Assembly: GCA_963931865.1 (NCBI GenBank)
Contig: OZ007515.1
Coordinates: forward strand, 12,724,633 to 12,788,632
Reading direction: 5' to 3'
Length of the DNA stretch: 64,000 nt
Source: Axinella damicornis
Lineage: Eukaryota; Porifera; Demospongiae; Axinellida; Axinellidae
In this document: positions 10,670 through 22,459 of the stretch, piece by piece
Layout of the letters: each line of letters starts with the position of its first letter
Numbering within the stretch: position 1 is the first letter of the stretch
Made by a program: the position numbers and the translations under genes
The notes under the pieces: model-generated
Told to the model about the DNA's origin: nothing
The model's database searches: none
What the model saw: the letters and a program-made list of their open reading frames with translations, nothing else

Positions 10670-13101
10670 TCAGAAGTTTGTTGTGTCGACCATAGCGTCC
10701 ATCTGGGCATCAATATCCTGCAAGAACTTGTCCACGTCAGCTATGTGACTGCTGTGCTGTTTCCGTGACGACCGCTGTTTCTGTCTACTTGGTTTTCCCT
10801 CCCCCCCTCCTCCTCTCTCCTCTGGCACCTGTACGGCTGGTGGGTGTGGTATGACACCTCCCGGTGCCCTCCCACGGGGTTGCAGGTTCTGCTGAGCCAG
10901 GAAGTCCTCAAACGCACCACAGTCTTCCTCAGGTATGAAGGAACGCATGTCTGAGGGTACAGTGTGTGTTAATGTTGGCAGACAATTCAAAACTTCTGCA
11001 TGGCACAAGTTCAACTTCAATATCATCCCCACACACACCAGATGGTGAAACTGACAGTGACTATGTGACTACACACACACACACACCAGGGATGAGAAAA
11101 CTTCGCTGTTGTCCGTAGAGATCCTTGAGCTTTGAGAGGAACTCCCTCACTGGAAGGTCGTCACGGTAACGCTTGAGCAGTGTGGCAAATTCCTTCAGCT
11201 CCTTGAAATCCAGCAGCTTGTGTAACTGAAGGGAGTGAGGAGACAGCCACACACAGGAGTCATGCAGCTACACACTTGTCATATGAATTAGAAGGAGAAA
11301 TCTAGAGATACCCATGAGTGAACTGATGAGGTGATCGTCGCATACCCTCTCCATGTAGCTCTGAACAAGCTCTTCTGCTGAAGGGCCGTCCTCAAAGTTG
11401 TCCATGTTATCCGGTAGTGAGAGGGAGTCTGGGGGGGGGGGTTAGTACACAGTGGAAACAGCTAGACCATTCTCCATGACAACAAATTGCCACTAACCCT
11501 CCTCCTCTGAGGATCCGTCTCTGTCCAGTTCTCTCTTCTGCTTCACTGCAGGGGCTGCTGCCATCACAGACCCCCTCTCCCCAGCACTGATGGACTCGTT
11601 GAGGTGCTGCACGGTTGCCTCCGTGTAGACGAGCTGGAAGGCCTGCTGGAGAATGGAGCAGATCTCCTCCGCATCGGCCTGCGCTTACATGTGGTGTGTG
11701 TGTGGTATGTTTGCTTAGAAGATATAAGAGGTAATTCTGAGAGGGTCTGGGCACGAGACTATTTCCTCACCTGTTTTTCACAACTAAAGACAAAGCAGGG
11801 ACAGCAGGGCTTGGTAGCATCACCTGTTGAGGAACCATACAGTTGCATCACTATTACATCACTATTACATCACCATTACATCACTATTACATCACTAATA
11901 CATCACTAATACATCATCACCATTACATCACTAATACATCATCACTATTACATCATGCTAATACATCACTAAAGGCATTACTGTACTGATTGATACATCA
12001 CTATTGCAGCACAACAATACATATCACAACACTCACTGTAACATACTGTATCTTACCTGCTTTAACAAACAGCAAGTGTTGGTCATCGTCATTGATGTAG
12101 CTGGCAGATGCTACATCGTGGATTGGAATACGCTGCAGTACAGTCTGCAAGGGAGGGGGCAAAGAGTTGCATGGTTCATGCATTTTGTGTGTTTTGCAAG
12201 TCTGTAGACAGTGTAGAGGCTGACTGCTGGAGCTAGAATGAACACACTGATAGTCTGCAAGTGGATATGGCAATAGCCAATCCACTAAACCTCTCCCAGT
12301 CATGACAGACCTAGGGTCACTGGATGATAGCAATACCACGGTTACACCAGAACACACCACCCACCCTGTTTGTGTCATCCTTGACAATTTTAATGTTGTA
12401 CGCAGAGAGGGTGAGGGTGACACTGTGTTCAGAGCCCAGTCTCCATGGCAACCGGCCATGGTTCTGCAGTGAAAGAATCAGTATCTTGACGTGTGACTTC
12501 ATGGTTGTGATTCACTATAGGGTACTGACCCTCTGTGTGTCCAGCTGTGTGAGCAGGTATCCTCGACCGGACATATCGGCTGATGTCGGGATGTCCTCCA
12601 GCTCTCCAATAAACTGGAAGAAGAGAATGACAGTAGAAGAGGGTAGACACACTTCATGTGCATGGAGGCTGGGCACCCCTCCCCCAAATTGTAAGAGTAT
12701 ATTCCCCCTATGGGAACTAGCTGCACTGGGAAAGGTGTAAGCCTGAGGCTCTGATGAGATGCAAAACGTACCGCAGCTCGTTGTCATGGTAACTGCATGC
12801 ACTCACGTGGCATCTCTTTTCTGCAAAGCCCTCCAGAAGATAGTCGGGGTTGGCCAGAAGCACAGACATCCGTGTGCCTGGCTCTCGGCGTGACTTGGGA
12901 TGGGCCACCGCCTGTATGCACACATGAGAGTCCAAGGTTGAGATCATCTTGTCTACTTGCATGTCTATCTGCAAAAGCAGCCACGCCCCCTCATGTAGTC
13001 TGCCATACACCATGGGTAGCAATGGACGCGTACCACTGACACGTCCATATGGTGCAGCAACTTACCTTCACATTAGCGCCAGAAGGCTTCTTTCGAATCA
13101 T
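10670..13101 (-). CDS. CCM2: CCM2 / malcavernin orthologue
   Basis: A scaffold protein; in vertebrates its PTB domain binds KRIT1 (CCM1) and its C-terminal harmonin-homology domain binds MEKK3. Ten coding exons in transcript order: 13101-13066, 12968-12807, 12613-12530, 12463-12365, 12144-12057, 11823-11771, 11678-11498, 11428-11346, 11225-11087, 10950-10670. All phases close, giving 401 residues (human 444). PTB hallmarks are FIGELEDIP, LSAYNIKI and RIPIHDVASASYINDDDQ, and the C-terminal PTB helix AEEICSILQQAFQLVYTEA. The harmonin-like domain is LKEFATLLKRYR...LYGQQRSFLIP followed by MRSFIPEEDCGAFEDFL. The acidic tail DVDKFLQDIDAQMDAMV mirrors the human C-terminal helix. The first exon is short and basic. 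It is head-to-head with TMEM65 and 1.8 kb from ITGB1BP1. Confidence 0.95.
11840..12000. repeat. ATCACTATTAC-type short tandem repeat in CCM2 intron 5
   Basis: About 13-14 imperfect 11-12 bp units of CATCACTATTA / CATCACTAATA. Purely intronic; no coding content. Confidence 0.85.
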
Positions 13102-13251
13102 CTCTTATACCTCCTCGGGGACGAGACTAGCACACGTACACATCGGACACAGACACACCCTCTTCTTTGTATGACGTAACCAGCATTGGGTTTCCCCTTC
13201 ACTATCATACAGTTCATACAGTATTCGCTAGCACTGTAGCAGCTCAGGCCG
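13102..13251. promoter_or_regulatory. 150-bp bidirectional interval, CCM2 / TMEM65
   Basis: The start codons of the divergent genes are only 150 bases apart, so the core promoters must overlap. Inferred from spacing; the TMEM65 start is itself not certain. Confidence 0.55.
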
Positions 13252-14687
13252 ATGGCACTTCGCGGTGGTTCCGTAACGTTGTTAGCTGGAGGGAGGTGGT
13301 TGTATGGAGTGGTGGGCGCATGCATCCAGCTGCCAGAGGTGCGGACGTGTTCAGAGAAGGAGTCACTTGGCAAGTGCAGAACTTGGATGAGAGGTAGTAG
13401 GGACAGCTCCCTGATGCATGCAGCTGCAGATGATCCAGGGAGGTGTCAAGCAAGCTCATCACCTCGTGACCATTATTTCTGTCCGAGACAAGACTGGAAA
13501 ACGCATCTAACCCTACCTCCTGGCCAGCACCGTGCTAGGTCTACATCCGTCCTTCCCGCAGCTGGAGGAGGCAGAACCGTGCACACGAGTGCATGCCTGC
13601 ACAGCCTCTCCTCGCGTCAGAAGAAGCTGCGTACGGTGGAGGGAGCACGCAACTGGGTGGCCTCTCTGTCCCGCTCCGAGAGGAACAACCTGGAGTTGGC
13701 CCTGCACGAGGACAGACCAACCGAAGGTGTTGGTAGGTGACCCTTTCCCGTGAGTGGTTGGGGAATTACTCTCATTATACTTCCCTGTCTCTGCCTCTCT
13801 CTTATAGTGGCAGAAGCTCCATCTTGGCTCCAACTCAGGCTATGTAAGTTGCCCTCAAACATGGGACGTCTCATGATGTACACTAGCTCCGTACTACAAT
13901 TGCTACTACAGTGCCCCTCCACACCCACCCACCCACACACCCGCACCTCACCACCCACCACACAGTATGCTACCAGTGTGCTCTTCCGTTCATTGGCTTT
14001 GGGTTCCTAGACAACTTCATCATGATCACAGTTGTAAGTTTCCATGGAAACAATTTATAGCTCTTGTTGTTCACGAGTGGCAAGTGAGTGCTTCAGACAC
14101 AGTGAGTAGCCATGTGCATACTATTGTGTAGCGGTGTGCATCAGAGCAACCAGTTGCACATACACAAGTGGCCTCACCCATTCCTGAAATTACATACATA
14201 CTCCACACACACATGCATGCATACACTTGGATTGTACACACACACACACACACCACAGGGGGAGTACATTGACTGGACCATTGGGGTGTCGCTGGGTATC
14301 TCGACCATGGCAGCAGCTGGACTTGGCAACCTGATCTCTGATCTTGCTGGTTTGGGACTGGCAGACCAGGTGGAGGTGGCGTGTCTTGCCCTCGGCATCC
14401 CCAATCCCAACCTCAGCCCCTCACAGAGGACACACCGGTCCAGCAGGTGGATGGCACTGCTGGTGAGGAGGTTGTCCTGCAACTAGTTGGGGGGAACATA
14501 GCTCATTTAATTTCACTGCAAATTACTAGCTTTCCTCTCCATCCCTCCCTCCCTCAATCCCCCTCCCCTCTCCCTCCTCCAGGGTCGTTGTGTGGGTATC
14601 ACCATTGGCTGTCTAATTGGCATGGCTCCACTCCTCTGGTTTCACAATCCTCGCAAACGTGGTGACGACTCAGAAAAAAAACAGTGA
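13252..14687 (+). CDS. TMEM65: TMEM65 orthologue, mitochondrial inner-membrane protein
   Basis: TMEM65 is a multi-pass inner-mitochondrial-membrane protein linked to sodium/calcium exchange. Coding exons: 13252-13732, 13808-13843, 13966-14033, 14259-14462, 14583-14687. Phases close at 297 residues (human about 240). The N-terminal 120 residues are poorly conserved and rich in Ser/Arg, as expected of a mitochondrial presequence, but could contain an unrecognised intron. The conserved core starts VEGARNWVASLSRSER. It continues ALPFIGFGFLDNFIMI (TM1), TIGVSLGISTMAAAGLGN with LISDLAGLGLADQVE (TM2 and glycine-rich loop), and GRCVGITIGCLIGMAPLLW (TM3). The C-terminus is short and charged, ending SEKKQ. 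Orthology is very secure from the core; the start codon is less so. Confidence 0.93.
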
Positions 14688-14935
14688 CTCACCCACTCCC
14701 TCTCATTGACTAGTTTTTAATCATCACAATAGTAATTTCATTTTTATATACCAGGCTACATGTAGCTAGCTCTCTGCTTCCTGGCACTCTTGTCCAGCTT
14801 TGCAGCTTGCAGCATGCAAGATGAGCTCACTGCTCAGGCTGTAAGGGTGTAGAGTCTTAGGAGAAGGTTACATGAATTACCTACAGAAGGACATACGTCA
14901 CAAGGTCACAGCTAGTGTGAGGTGGGTGCATGGAA
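14688..14935. other. Convergent 3' interval, TMEM65 / ITGB1BP1
   Basis: About 250 bases between the two stop codons. It holds both 3'UTRs; nothing else seen. Confidence 0.5.
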
Positions 14936-16656
14936 TTAGCGCAAGTCTGAAGTATGTAAGTTCTGTTCCAGTTTCATTTTGTTGGAGACGACTTCAAATG
15001 CTTGGGCCAGAGTCAGACAAACGTCCTTTGCTTGAGCCTGCACAGAAGACACAAGGAGTCATGCAGTTGGTTAGCATGGCAACAGTCACATGATTAGCAG
15101 AATGGTCATGTGCTGGCATAGTGACTGTCATGTGATGAATGGCATAACCTGCATGTCAGTGCATGATATGTGACTAGCACGCCAACAGTCGTGTGATGGG
15201 CATAGCAACAGTTGCTTAGCAATGCATACTCCTTAGCACTGTATACTGATCCAGCCTACCTCATCCACACACTCGTAGATGTAAAGGTCAAAGGTTGCCA
15301 CATCAGGTCTGCCTACCCTCACGGCAATCATGTGTTTGCGGTAGGTATCCTCGTAGTATGTGATGTTCACGATGAAGTGGAGGGCGTGGCGTGCAAACAC
15401 TCGCTGTCTCTTCACGTCCATCACCTTTATACCATATTTGGAGAGTGAAAGGACCCGCTGGTCTTGGCTTGACGTTACCCATGGCAACCGACCCTGTCGC
15501 TGTAAGTACATAATCATAGTAAAGTCATCAGTGGCTGATGCCATACATTCCATGAACCAAGAGAAGGATCTCTGATTTGCATGACTCCAAAGATATCGAA
15601 GGTACTACTTGAAAATCCGAAGTGTATGTACCTTGTTCTAGCAACTCTAGCATTGTGGAAACACAGTGTTCTGCCTAAACAGTACGTACATTCCCAGCCT
15701 CCCCCTGACCAACCGTGCAAGGGGGAGCCTGGGAACAAGTGTGCATGGATCCAACTTGACCAGGGATTCTCTGTGCTGTAGAGCTGGTTAATCCTCACTT
15801 GGGCTGCATCGATGATCTCCAGCATCTCCCCCTGTCCCGCCTGTGCTCCCCTATGGCTCTGCACGTTGCCAAGGTGACCAAGAAACTTCACTGTGAAGAC
15901 GGAGCACTGAGCGTATTTGAAAAGGTCTGGTTTACCTGCAGACACAGAAGGTTGGAAGATTGGGTTGGACTTCCGTAACTTGACAGTGAGAATATTACCA
16001 TGCGAGTCCCTTGCAATGGGGTATCGGAGGCTGTAGTTAGCATGCAGCATGAACATCAGACTAGGTCTGTTCTATGAGGTGTCTTACTGCAGCCTGGGAC
16101 CTGCACTTCAGTGGCTGGCTGCATGTTGGAATGGTTACAACAGCTGTGGCAAAGCCAGCTGTCCAATGAATGTTTCTGCCCATGCAGACTTCTTGAGAGC
16201 AGCACCCAGTGGTACCATGTTGTCTGCTCTGAACTAACCTTCCCCACAAGCAAGGTGGGAAAGGCTCTGACTTACTGCTCTCCTTCACCTCCTCTCGCCT
16301 CCTGGACACCTCAGAGTAGTCCAGCTCCTCCTCCTCGTCCCAGCCCTTCGGGGAGTTTGCTTCCTCCATTGCCCAGAAGAGAGCCATCTGGTGCTGCTCC
16401 TGCTCCGAGGGAGGGGGGAGAGTTGCATCCCCTCCCTCCTCGCTGGGGAAGGACTCTCTGCGCTGCTCAGGCTGTGTGTGTGTGTGTACGGATAAATACA
16501 ACGAATGCAGCCACGCCCACGTTCCTCTTGAATGTAGTAGGCATATACTCTTCGTCTACCGACCTGATCTGGCAGCCAGACTTGAGGTAGAGGCTCGATC
16601 TTGGGGGTCTTCTTGCCTACCGGGCCTGGCGACTTCGCTTTCCCCTTCTTCGGCAT
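14936..16656 (-). CDS. ITGB1BP1: ITGB1BP1 / ICAP-1 orthologue, PTB-domain integrin regulator
   Basis: ICAP-1 binds the beta-1 integrin tail through its PTB domain, restrains integrin activation, and binds KRIT1 in vertebrates. Five coding exons in transcript order: 16656-16564, 16471-16276, 15935-15799, 15499-15260, 15037-14936. Phases close at 255 residues (human 200). The N-terminus is basic (MPKKGKAKSPGPVGKK), as in human ICAP-1 where a basic stretch is the nuclear signal. It is followed by a longer acidic linker. PTB: VFTVKFLGHLGNV, GEMLEIIDAAQ, QGRLPWV, VLSLSKYGIKVMD, RHALHFIVNITYYEDTY, FDLYIYECVDE, and the terminal helix AKDVCLTLAQAFEVV. The YGIKV strand and the HAL.FI block are diagnostic of this subfamily. 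Its start is only 103 bases from that of DNAAF2. Confidence 0.94.
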
Positions 16657-16759
16657 CGCTAGTGCCTTGGCAATCACTGATCTAATGAGCCACGCCCACT
16701 AGTTTACGATGGTTAACGTATTTTACGGTGTACGTATACGGATATTGCACGGTCACAGC
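16657..16759. promoter_or_regulatory. 103-bp bidirectional interval, ITGB1BP1 / DNAAF2
   Basis: The two start codons are 103 bases apart on opposite strands. The promoter must be shared or overlapping, with very short 5'UTRs or promoter elements in the first exons. Inference from geometry. Confidence 0.6.
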
Positions 16760-18906
16760 ATGGCTACTTCAGACAAGGAGTTTCGTTTGACCCCAGACGT
16801 GAGCTGAGTTACTGTAGCATGACATCATCTCTTCTATTTCCTGGCTACTCAAAGAGTGTTGCATGTGTGGGTAGTTATGTGGGTGTGGCATGGCAATGGG
16901 GATGTTGGCATGGCAACAGGAGGTGGAAGTAACAAGTGCATCTAATAGAGTTGATGTTGGGTGGACCGGAGTACCATCACACCATGTACTGACATGTTGA
17001 CTCTTCCCAGGCCCGAGAGATCTGGTCATGTGCATGGCGTGTGGCCGGGGCAGACACGTGGGGGGGGGGGGGGGGGAGGAGGAGAGGAGTAGTCCCATCC
17101 GCATGCGAAAATGGTCTGGCAACGAGACTGGGGGGGGGGGGGGGGGGTTCCATGCCAACAACAAGCAGTCCTTGAATGGACATTACAGGAAATATGGCTT
17201 TGAGCTAGATCATTTGTTGGGCACTGCATGCTCCCCATGTCTTGATGTCATGCATGTGACCGGACCTTGCCCTTCCCACTCTGCATGTGACCAGACCTTG
17301 CCCTTCCCACTCTGCATGTGACCGGACCTTGCCCTTCCCACTCTGCATGTGACCGGACCTTGCCCTTCCCACTCTGCATGTGACCAGACCTTGCCCTTCC
17401 CACTCTGCATGTGACCAGACCTTGCCCTTCCCACTCTGCATGTGACCGGACCTTGCCCTTCCCACTCTGCATGTGACCGGACCTTGCCCTTCCCACTCTG
17501 CATGTGACCGGACCTTGCCCTTCCCACTCTGCATGTGACCGGACCTTGCCCTTCCCACTCTGCATTTGCATAATGCAAGCGAATGAGATGGCGTAGGCCT
17601 GGAAACAAGACTATGACAAGTGCTCCATATATATGGTGCCCATGACATGCATACGAGCTGAGCTAGAACACCTCACCAGTGTAGTACTGTAATGGGCTAT
17701 GTATTGCTGTCACGTATCACATGATGTCACATGTCATATGCTGTCTCTCCAGGAGGCCAGTCGTATGCGAAATGCTCTGAAGGATGAGAAATTTCGAAAA
17801 CTATTGGCAGAGTATGCAGAGGAGATCAGTGACCCTGACAATAAGATGGTGTGTGTTTGTTTGTGTGTGGGTGTGTGTAGGAGGAGGGGGAGTAGGAAAG
17901 CCTCCAATGATCCAAATAACAAAATGGGGGTTGTAATCTTTTCTCTTCTTGTAGCGGTATGAGCGTGAGATCACAGAGCTGGAGCAGATGAGAGGAGTGG
18001 ACGTGAAGTTCATAAACCCAACCGTAAGCTACACCGCCTCCATAGCAACAGTGTGAATACCTCCTGCAAATATTCAGCCAATAGATCGGCAAAGTATGGC
18101 CAATCTTACTCTGTTCCTTGAGGCATTTGAGTGGATTCACACTCGATCAGGGCAAAGCTTAGTCTCCTGCCCAGCCATCCACGCCCCCAGTGGAGAATGT
18201 TCCCCCCTCCCCACACACACAGCCTGGTTTTGTGCTGAAGACCATCTCTCTGCCTGACAAAATGAAAGCATTTGTGAACATCTGTCAGAGTGAGGTGGTG
18301 GAGAAGGCAACCTCCATTCGTGGTACGGGGAAGGGGGGCCAGCAGGGAGAGCAGTGGAGCATTCCGTTCTCCCTCAGCCCTCCGAGGGAGGACGTCGACA
18401 AAGGTGAGAGGAGGAGGGACGGAGAGATAGATTGACAGATAGATGGATAGATAGATGGATAGATTGACAACAAGTATTGTTATGTCTTCTCTGTAGCCAA
18501 GAAGAAGTGTCGAGTGTATGATGCAGTGTTCCATCCGGACACATTCCAGAGAGGGCAAGAAGTGGGTTATACGTACCTGCTGTTGGCAGCACATGTTGGT
18601 ATTGCAGCTGGCTGATCTCCTCCGTCCTCTCTCCTGTAGAATCCTCGCTTCAAGCAGCTGCTGGTGGACACAGCCCTGGATGGTATCGAGAAGGAACTCG
18701 GTGTCAAGCTGGAGAGGAGCAGTATCAAGCATCTCTGTATGCCATATAAGGGCATGCCTGCACCAACCGTCATTAGGAAGAAGAAAGAGGTGAGTGATCC
18801 ATATCTCACACGTACATGTACACACACACACATACACCACTCACACATCATTCACATGCACACACACACACACACACACACACCACTCACAATCATTCAC
18901 ATGCAT

Positions 18907-18971
<65 letters not shown>

Positions 18972-21900
18972 GGTATGTTCACATGCCAAATTTTAAAACA
19001 TTTTCTACCCATTTTGACATGTCAATTAAGCCAAAATTGTCAGAAACAGCACTCCTGTTCTGTAGGGTGATTGATGTGCCATTTCTGCTGAAAATGGAAC
19101 AATGAACATAAATTTACAGTGTGAAAATATACTGTAAGCGATCAAAAACTGTAGAAGGCCTGGGAACGAGGCTATGCATGCAGTTATAGCGAACTAATAT
19201 GCTAGGTATCTTGGGCTAGGAATGAGATATGAGGCTGGGATTTGCACCATTGTGATCAGCATGAATGGAACATTCAGATGATGTCCATTTTGCTGTAGGT
19301 TGATTTTTGACCCAAAATCATGAAAATCCATGGATAATATTATAGCCTTTGGTCGAGTGCCATTTTGACAAAAATGTGACCAAGATTAAATAAGGACATC
19401 ATTTGAAAGCCCTTTTTATGCTGATCACAATGGCACAAACCCCAGCTTCATATCTCATTCACATACCCATACCAAGTGCAACATTCTCTTCCAAGTCTAC
19501 TCCCAACATACACTCACACTAACACATACACACACACACACACTCACCTCGCACAGGTTTCTGACTCCTCAAAGAGTTCAGACCTTCCGTTCACTGTTCC
19601 CTACCCCCCTCTTAACAAGGAGGTTGAATCAGAGAAGAAACAGAAAGAAAAGAGAAAGCGGCGCAGTCCTACGGACGAGCCCCGCTACACTGTGGTCCAC
19701 CGAGGCGAGCTAACTATGCAGGACTTCACTAACACCAGGGAGTCGACCAGCATCAAGAGACCCCGGGAACTGGTCGTAACTGTTGAACTACCGAAAATAG
19801 TGAGGGGTGTAGGGAATGGGATGACTGTGTTGACAAGGGATGCAATGATGCGTTGAGCTGTTTTGTTCCTCAGGACTCAGCTGCTGGTATTGCATTGGAC
19901 ATCTTCGAGAGGAGAATTCTCCTTGAAACAACCCAACCTCGCTACAAGCTGGATGTATCCTCCCTTCCTCCCCCTCCAGCTCTCCCTCCAGCCCTTCCTC
20001 CCCTCCAGCTCTCCCTCCCCTCCAGCTCTCCCTCTGGCCCTCCCTTGCCCTCTCTCCCTCTCTCCCTCCGGCCCTCCTCCCTTCCTCTCCCTCCAGCTCT
20101 CCCTCCCCTTCTGGCCCTCCCTCGCCCTCTCTCCCTCCAGCCCTCCCTTCCAGCTCTCCCTCCACCTCTCCCTCTCTCCCCTTTCCCTCCAGCCCTCACT
20201 CCCCCTTTCCCTCTCTTTCCTTTCCCTCTGGCCCTCCCTCTCCCTCTCTCGATCCCTCTGGCCCTCCCTCTCCCTACAACTCTCCCTCTCCATATCCCTT
20301 TGGCCCTCACTCTCTCCCTTGCTATGTTGTCTGCATTTGGTGCCCCTTCCTCCCCCTTCTCACTTTCCCCCCTCCCCATCCTTCCGTCTGTCCGTCCCTC
20401 TCTTGACTCCCCGCTTCCAGCTGGCACTGCCCTATCCAATCGAGGAGGACAACGGTGGAGCCAAGTTTGACAAGGCAAAAAAGAGTCTCACAATTACTCT
20501 ACCAGTAGTGCCATTACAGACCACAGTCCCAGCTGTGAACCCTCTAGTGACGGAAGTTGCTACAGAATCAACCAATCAAGAGCAAGAACCAGAGTCACAT
20601 GACTTGAAACCTCAAGAGAGTGAGAGTGCAGTTACCACTGACATTGCAGGTGGAATCACTGTTGGAAGCAAACTGACCAATGAGAATGTAGAAGTAGCAT
20701 GTGATTTAGACGTTCATTCCACCAATCAAAATGGTCAAGTAGGGTCACATGACCTGGGCACCCCACCAACCAATCAGAAAACAGAAGTAGTACCAAATGC
20801 AGCCGGTGGGCCACAGCAGTGGGCATCAACGGGTTCCTATGTCTGTCCGCCGTTTAGCTACAGACAAGATGAGGAGAGTGTTATTTTCGTACTACACACA
20901 GCGGCAGTGAAGGAGACATCTCTTGTGTCCCACTTTGACCAGCATCAGGTACGGAGTTAGTCTATTCTCCTGTCCTGCAAACATGATGAGCCCCTCCTAC
21001 CGTAATTTGGTGCCCCGAACTTCAGGCAGGAATGGCTCATTAGTGCAAACAGGTCTTGTACAGCACAGATGCCTGTCTGTACGACTTGTTGCTGGTCAGT
21101 GTAGGTGTAGAGTAGGTGCTGACCATGTCCCACTGCTGCGCTGAAATAGCCACATCTGTTTGTCTGACAGATTCAGGTGACTTTCAAGACTGCTTCCAGT
21201 ACAGTCAGTGCCGGTCAGGGGTACTCGCTCTGTCTGCGGTTCCCAGAGGGGTGTTTGCTGTGTGCGGAGGGGTGCCGGGTGGACGTTGGCACGGAGAATG
21301 TCGTCGTAGTGGGGAAGAAGGCAGACGAGAGCCAGGTGGTGTGGGAGAGGTTTGAAGTGGGGTCCTCTGTCACCCAAACCAGGGTGAGTTGTGGTGATGG
21401 AGTTGTGTTTTTTTTTGTAATCACCATATGCATGGACAATTAAAGGTTAGTCAGCTGGTGAATTTATTGAAGAAGTTTCCATGGTCTGATATTACAGGAG
21501 AAATTGTTCCTGACAGCTGCTAATGTGCAGAGTGCTATGGAGCAGTTAGAGTTCCTACCAGACCCGTGGGTAAGCCCCTCTCATTATTCATATAGCTGCA
21601 CATGCATGGTTCAGACAGTAGCCTAGCAGGTGTGGCGGGTGTAGTCACAGCAGTGCTACTGGTCTCTGGTCACAGGCCCAGGAGGAGGGGAAGAAAGGGG
21701 CCAAGTGTGAAGTATCTTCCGTCTCAGAGGAAAGCCTTGAAATTGCAATAACCGGTGCAGAGACTGACCGCAGGGTGCAGGAACACAGTGAGGTTGCAGA
21801 TGAGGACGCAGAGACAAGAGATGAACAGAGCACTACAAGCAGTGACGGTACCAAAGAACCATCAGCTGGGTTTGAGCAACGCGAAGGAGATGTTGCGGTG

Positions 21901-22293
21901 GAGAGCTCAAGAGGTACCACTATCCATGGTACTGATGCCAGCAGCACTACCGTTGATACTGGAGCTAAAGGTGTAGAGTTGGGGAGTTCAGAGAGCAGTA
22001 CTGTCCAGACAGTCGGAAGAGGGGAGTGCGAGGAAGAGGATCTACCCATGGGACACAGAGAACCTCCCTCCAACACTGCAGAGCACGTTGGAGAGGCTCC
22101 TGCCATAGGTCCTCCCCCCACTGCAGACGCAGGCCCTGACACCAGGAGGGGCCCGGGCGTGCCAGGGTGCACCACTCCCCCAGGGAGGGCAGTTGTGGAG
22201 GACCAAGCTGCAGAAGGCATGCCACACGGGTCCAACGCTGGTGCACACAGAACTGTACACCTGTCGAACAAACTCATGTTTGCTTTGGACTAG
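16760..22293 (+). CDS. DNAAF2: DNAAF2 / Kintoun orthologue, dynein-arm assembly factor
   Basis: A PIH1-family cytoplasmic co-chaperone needed to pre-assemble axonemal dynein arms. Twelve coding exons: 16760-16798, 17753-17848, 17955-18023, 18223-18403, 18497-18561, 18640-18789, 19557-19799, 19874-19954, 20421-20948, 21171-21383, 21498-21569, 21676-22293. All phases close; 784 residues (human 837). The N-terminus has FRKLLAEYAEEISDPDN and RYEREITELE. The PIH1 domain has GFVLKT, CRVYDAVFHPDTF and a VDTALDGIEKELGVKL helix. The second conserved block runs EPRYTVVHRGELTMQDF, RPRELVVTVELP, LALPYPIEED and SLTITLPV, a CS-like fold. The C-terminal half is acidic and low in complexity. The last residues NKLMFALD mirror the human ending NSLLYDLD, supporting the stop. 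Presence implies motile cilia or flagella (choanocytes, sperm). Confidence 0.95.
17055..17147. repeat. Two poly-G tracts in DNAAF2 intron 1
   Basis: Runs of G at about 17059-17077 and 17130-17147, separated by GAGGAGAGGAG-type sequence. These could form G-quadruplexes on the + strand or reflect assembly-prone homopolymers. Confidence 0.85.
17250..17570. repeat. 31-bp minisatellite, about 10 units, DNAAF2 intron 1
   Basis: Near-identical units containing GCATGTGACCGGACCTTGCC then CTTCCCACTCT, with an A/G variant at one position (CCAGA versus CCGGA). Since 31 is not a multiple of three, it opens frames in all three minus registers; those are spurious. Confidence 0.95.
18813..18972. repeat. (AC)n microsatellite, DNAAF2 intron 6
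   Basis: Long interrupted CA/AC dinucleotide run with CATTCACATGCA interruptions. Confidence 0.95.
19214..19460. mobile_element. Foldback (inverted-repeat) mini-element, DNAAF2 intron 6
   Basis: The left arm has GAATGAGATATGAGGCTGGG then CACCATTGTGATCAGCAT. The right arm near 19419-19460 is its near-perfect inverse (ATGCTGATCACAATGG ... CAGCTTCATATCTCATTC). The core carries CCATGGAT and no coding frame. Related copies lie in the MAPK15 intron at 46657-46866 and 46950-47162, so this is a dispersed non-autonomous family. Confidence 0.75.
19955..20420. repeat. CT-rich degenerate repeat, DNAAF2 intron 8
   Basis: A long pyrimidine tract built on CCCTCCAGCTCTCCCTC-like motifs fills the intron. 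Open frames across it on both strands are low-complexity artefacts; exon 9 begins after the CTTCCAG acceptor at 20420. Confidence 0.9.
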
Positions 22294-22459
22294 GAGACCA
22301 AACCTGTAATATGCATTCGTACATACACTCATACATCAAACATAGGGACATATTATATGTCAGATCTAACGCCTCGTTACCTCTGCTATATTCATGCCCA
22401 CTGTTGCTGCGTGTGTGCGATATCATAATGAGAGGCAATTAGGGTTGTGAAAGTGTCCC

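Noticed and set aside
17205..17648. Minus-strand repeat proteins (GKGKVRSHAEWEGQ pattern)
   Set aside because: Translation of the 31-bp intronic minisatellite in three registers; no other coding evidence.
18794..19105. Thr/His-rich frames
   Set aside because: Translation of the (AC)n microsatellite.
19853..20960. 365-codon frame through the CT-rich block
   Set aside because: Only its 3' part (from 20421) is DNAAF2 exon 9; the rest is intron 8 low-complexity sequence.
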